From positions 1 through 14,671 of the forward strand of contig JANNNE010000149.1 of assembly GCA_031398385.1 (NCBI GenBank): a DNA stretch of 14,671 bases. The letters are read 5' to 3'. The notes beneath the pieces are model-generated. The model made no database searches and was not told where the DNA came from. It saw only the letters and a program-made list of their open reading frames with translations. This DNA is from Ideonella_A sp031398385. GTDB lineage: Bacteria; Pseudomonadota; Gammaproteobacteria; Burkholderiales; Burkholderiaceae_C. Numbering within the stretch: position 1 is the first letter of the stretch; each line of letters begins with the position of its first letter. Shown one piece after another: positions 13,969 through 14,671 of the stretch. Position numbers and translations under genes: made by a program.

Positions 13969-13974
13969 TAGAAT
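13969..13974 (+). promoter_or_regulatory. -10-like box upstream of tRNA-Ser
   Basis: TAGAAT at 13969-13974 matches five of six consensus positions and lies 39 bp before the mature tRNA 5' end, a normal distance for a tRNA promoter. No convincing -35 is seen within the end of the hydratase gene, so this remains tentative. Confidence 0.4.
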
Positions 13975-14013
13975 CTTGGGCTGCGTTGGCGACCACCACG
14001 CAACAGCACACCA

Positions 14014-14101
14014 GGAGAGGTGGCAGAGTGGTCGAATGTACCTGACTCGAAATCAGGCGAACCGCAAGGTTCCGCGGGTTCGAATCCCGCCCTCTCCGCC
14101 A
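14014..14101 (+). tRNA. tRNA-Ser (anticodon CGA), CCA encoded
   Basis: The sequence folds as a class II tRNA. The acceptor stem GGAGAGG (14014-14020) pairs with CCTCTCC (14091-14097), followed by discriminator G and encoded CCA (14099-14101). The anticodon stem CCTGA/TCAGG surrounds the loop CTCGAAA with anticodon CGA at 14048-14050. The variable arm is long (14058-14073) with its own GAACC-GCAA-GGTTC hairpin. The T-arm is GCGGG-TTCGAAT-CCCGC. The long variable arm and anticodon make tRNA-Ser reading UCG. A terminator follows 14 bp later, so it is probably a single-gene unit. tRNA-Ser 3' ends are frequent integration sites; no second copy of the 3' end is present in the window. Confidence 0.97.
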
Positions 14102-14115
14102 GACAGCAAGCAAAT

Positions 14116-14141
14116 ACGGGCCTTCGCGGCCCGTTTTTTTT
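14116..14141 (+). terminator. Rho-independent terminator after tRNA-Ser
   Basis: A perfect 7-bp stem ACGGGCC/GGCCCGT with loop TTCGC (14116-14134) runs directly into eight T residues (14134-14141). It begins 14 bp after the CCA end of the tRNA. This is the clearest intrinsic terminator in the window. Confidence 0.92.
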
Positions 14142-14622
14142 CTCTACCCAACACACCACCCGACGAACGTGTCGCTCGTCGCGGCGAGCGGTCCAAGGTC
14201 ATGTTCACGGCCTGGTGCTGTCCATTGCGGGTCCTTGTGTGGCTCTTTGCCGACGCTCCGTCTTTGGCTTCAGCCCCCACGACTCGCAGACTCCAGCTTT
14301 TGCAGCCACTCGGCAGCCGATACAACTTGAATCCGACGCCACCGCCGACTTCGACTTCGTGGCCGGCGTAGTTGCTCCGGCGCTCGCACTGTTCAGGGAC
14401 GCTGGTCTTCGCAAGTGTGGTGCAGGCTGGGCCCGCGCGCTGCGCAATTCGTGAAGTGCAGGCTCGGCGGGTCGCACGGCCAAGGCGATTGCAAACGTGA
14501 ACCGCTTCACGAACTCTCGAGCCCGCGTCCCTGACGACCGTACCTTTGTACGTGTCGGCTTGCTGGGTGGCTGACCAGAATTCGACGGCATAGACCCCCT
14601 CGACTCCTGAAAGATCTCTGCC
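14142..14622. other. 481-bp stretch with no credible gene, rich in inverted repeats
   Basis: No frame on either strand shows family motifs, and codon third positions in the open frames are clearly less GC-rich than in the core genes, so I annotate no gene. Structure is visible: an imperfect 58-nt palindrome (14320-14377) and an inverted repeat TCAGGGACGC (14393-14402) / GCGTCCCTGA (14525-14534). That repeat encloses a second one, TTCGTGAAG (14448-14456) / CTTCACGAA (14505-14513). There is also a CGTGAA-CCGC-TTCACG hairpin (14496-14511), a CGAC-CGTAC hairpin with one bulge (14535-14557), and a direct repeat GTGCAGGCT at 14420 and 14456. Confidence 0.6.
14393..14534. repeat. Nested inverted repeats
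   Basis: The outer arms are 10 nt (14393-14402 and 14525-14534) and the inner arms are 9 nt (14448-14456 and 14505-14513). Both pairs are perfect and properly nested, so a single strand could fold into one branched structure of about 140 nt. A third local hairpin, CGTGAA-CCGC-TTCACG, competes with the inner arm. Confidence 0.6.
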
Positions 14623-14671
14623 ATGAAAACCTTGCCTGCCAAGCCTGTCCATCCGCGTAACGGCTCCAGCC
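14623..14671 (+). CDS. Possible start of an unidentified gene, cut by window edge
   Basis: An ATG at 14623 opens a frame of 16 codons to the window end, reading MKTLPAKPVHPRNGSS. A weak purine-rich GAAAG lies near 14609, rather far upstream. The fragment is too short to identify. The short basic and Pro-rich start is compatible with many proteins, including some recombinases, but nothing visible decides this. Confidence 0.25.
   Translation, partial: MKTLPAKPVHPRNGSS

Noticed and set aside
14020..14454. 144-codon plus-strand frame after the tRNA
   Set aside because: Its only ATG lies inside the tRNA gene, it reads through the terminator, and its codon use is unlike the neighbouring genes.
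14053..14652. 199-codon minus-strand frame across the terminal region
   Set aside because: It runs through the terminator and into the tRNA T-arm, has no recognisable motif, and has several competing frames of similar length.

Overview
The window is high-GC DNA whose coding third positions are mostly G or C. It is most consistent with a gammaproteobacterium, probably of the Xanthomonadales (Lysobacterales) type. The reasons are the family-level match of every core gene to gammaproteobacterial forms, the yicC / kinase / phosphatase / rph / rdgB / hemW block, the fkpB-ispH pair, and two short GC-rich REP-type palindromes. The lineage is an inference from family resemblance, not a database result.

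Layout. (1) Positions 1-806, minus strand: yicC, cut by the window edge just before its C-terminus. (2) 834-5310, plus strand: a tight run of Ser/Thr protein kinase, PP2C phosphatase, rph (RNase PH), rdgB (ITP/XTP pyrophosphatase) and hemW (radical-SAM haem chaperone). It diverges from yicC across only 27 bp. (3) 5459-7509, plus strand: a GGDEF diguanylate cyclase, a MinD/FlhG-like ATPase joined to it by an ATGA overlap, and a group II truncated haemoglobin. (4) 7538-7604: a REP-type inverted repeat between convergent transcription units. (5) 7618-9068, minus strand: radC and an smr-domain gene overlapping at GTGA. (6) 9189-10573, plus strand: fkpB and ispH. (7) 10574-11606: an intergenic region with a strong candidate promoter carrying a Fur-box-like palindrome in its spacer, then bfr and bfd (iron storage and release). 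(8) 11597-11764: a partial direct duplication of the bfd 3' end and a second REP-type inverted repeat. (9) 11810-13933: serS and a 2-keto-4-pentenoate hydratase-like gene. (10) 14014-14141: tRNA-Ser(CGA) with its terminator. (11) 14142-14671: a poorly coding, inverted-repeat-rich stretch that ends in the first 16 codons of an unidentified reading frame.

How the genes work together. Most of the window is housekeeping: RNA decay and tRNA 3'-end trimming (yicC, rph), nucleotide-pool cleaning (rdgB), haem handling (hemW), isoprenoid synthesis (ispH), protein folding (fkpB), seryl-tRNA charging (serS with a tRNA-Ser nearby) and iron storage (bfr/bfd). Two signalling groups sit among these: the reversible Ser/Thr phosphorylation pair next to the RNA-processing genes, and the c-di-GMP / ParA-type ATPase / globin cluster. 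I found no CRISPR array, transposase, prophage gene or toxin system. The least explained DNA is the last 530 bases after the tRNA-Ser gene. It has an attC-like imperfect palindrome and nested inverted repeats, and could be the edge of an accessory region.
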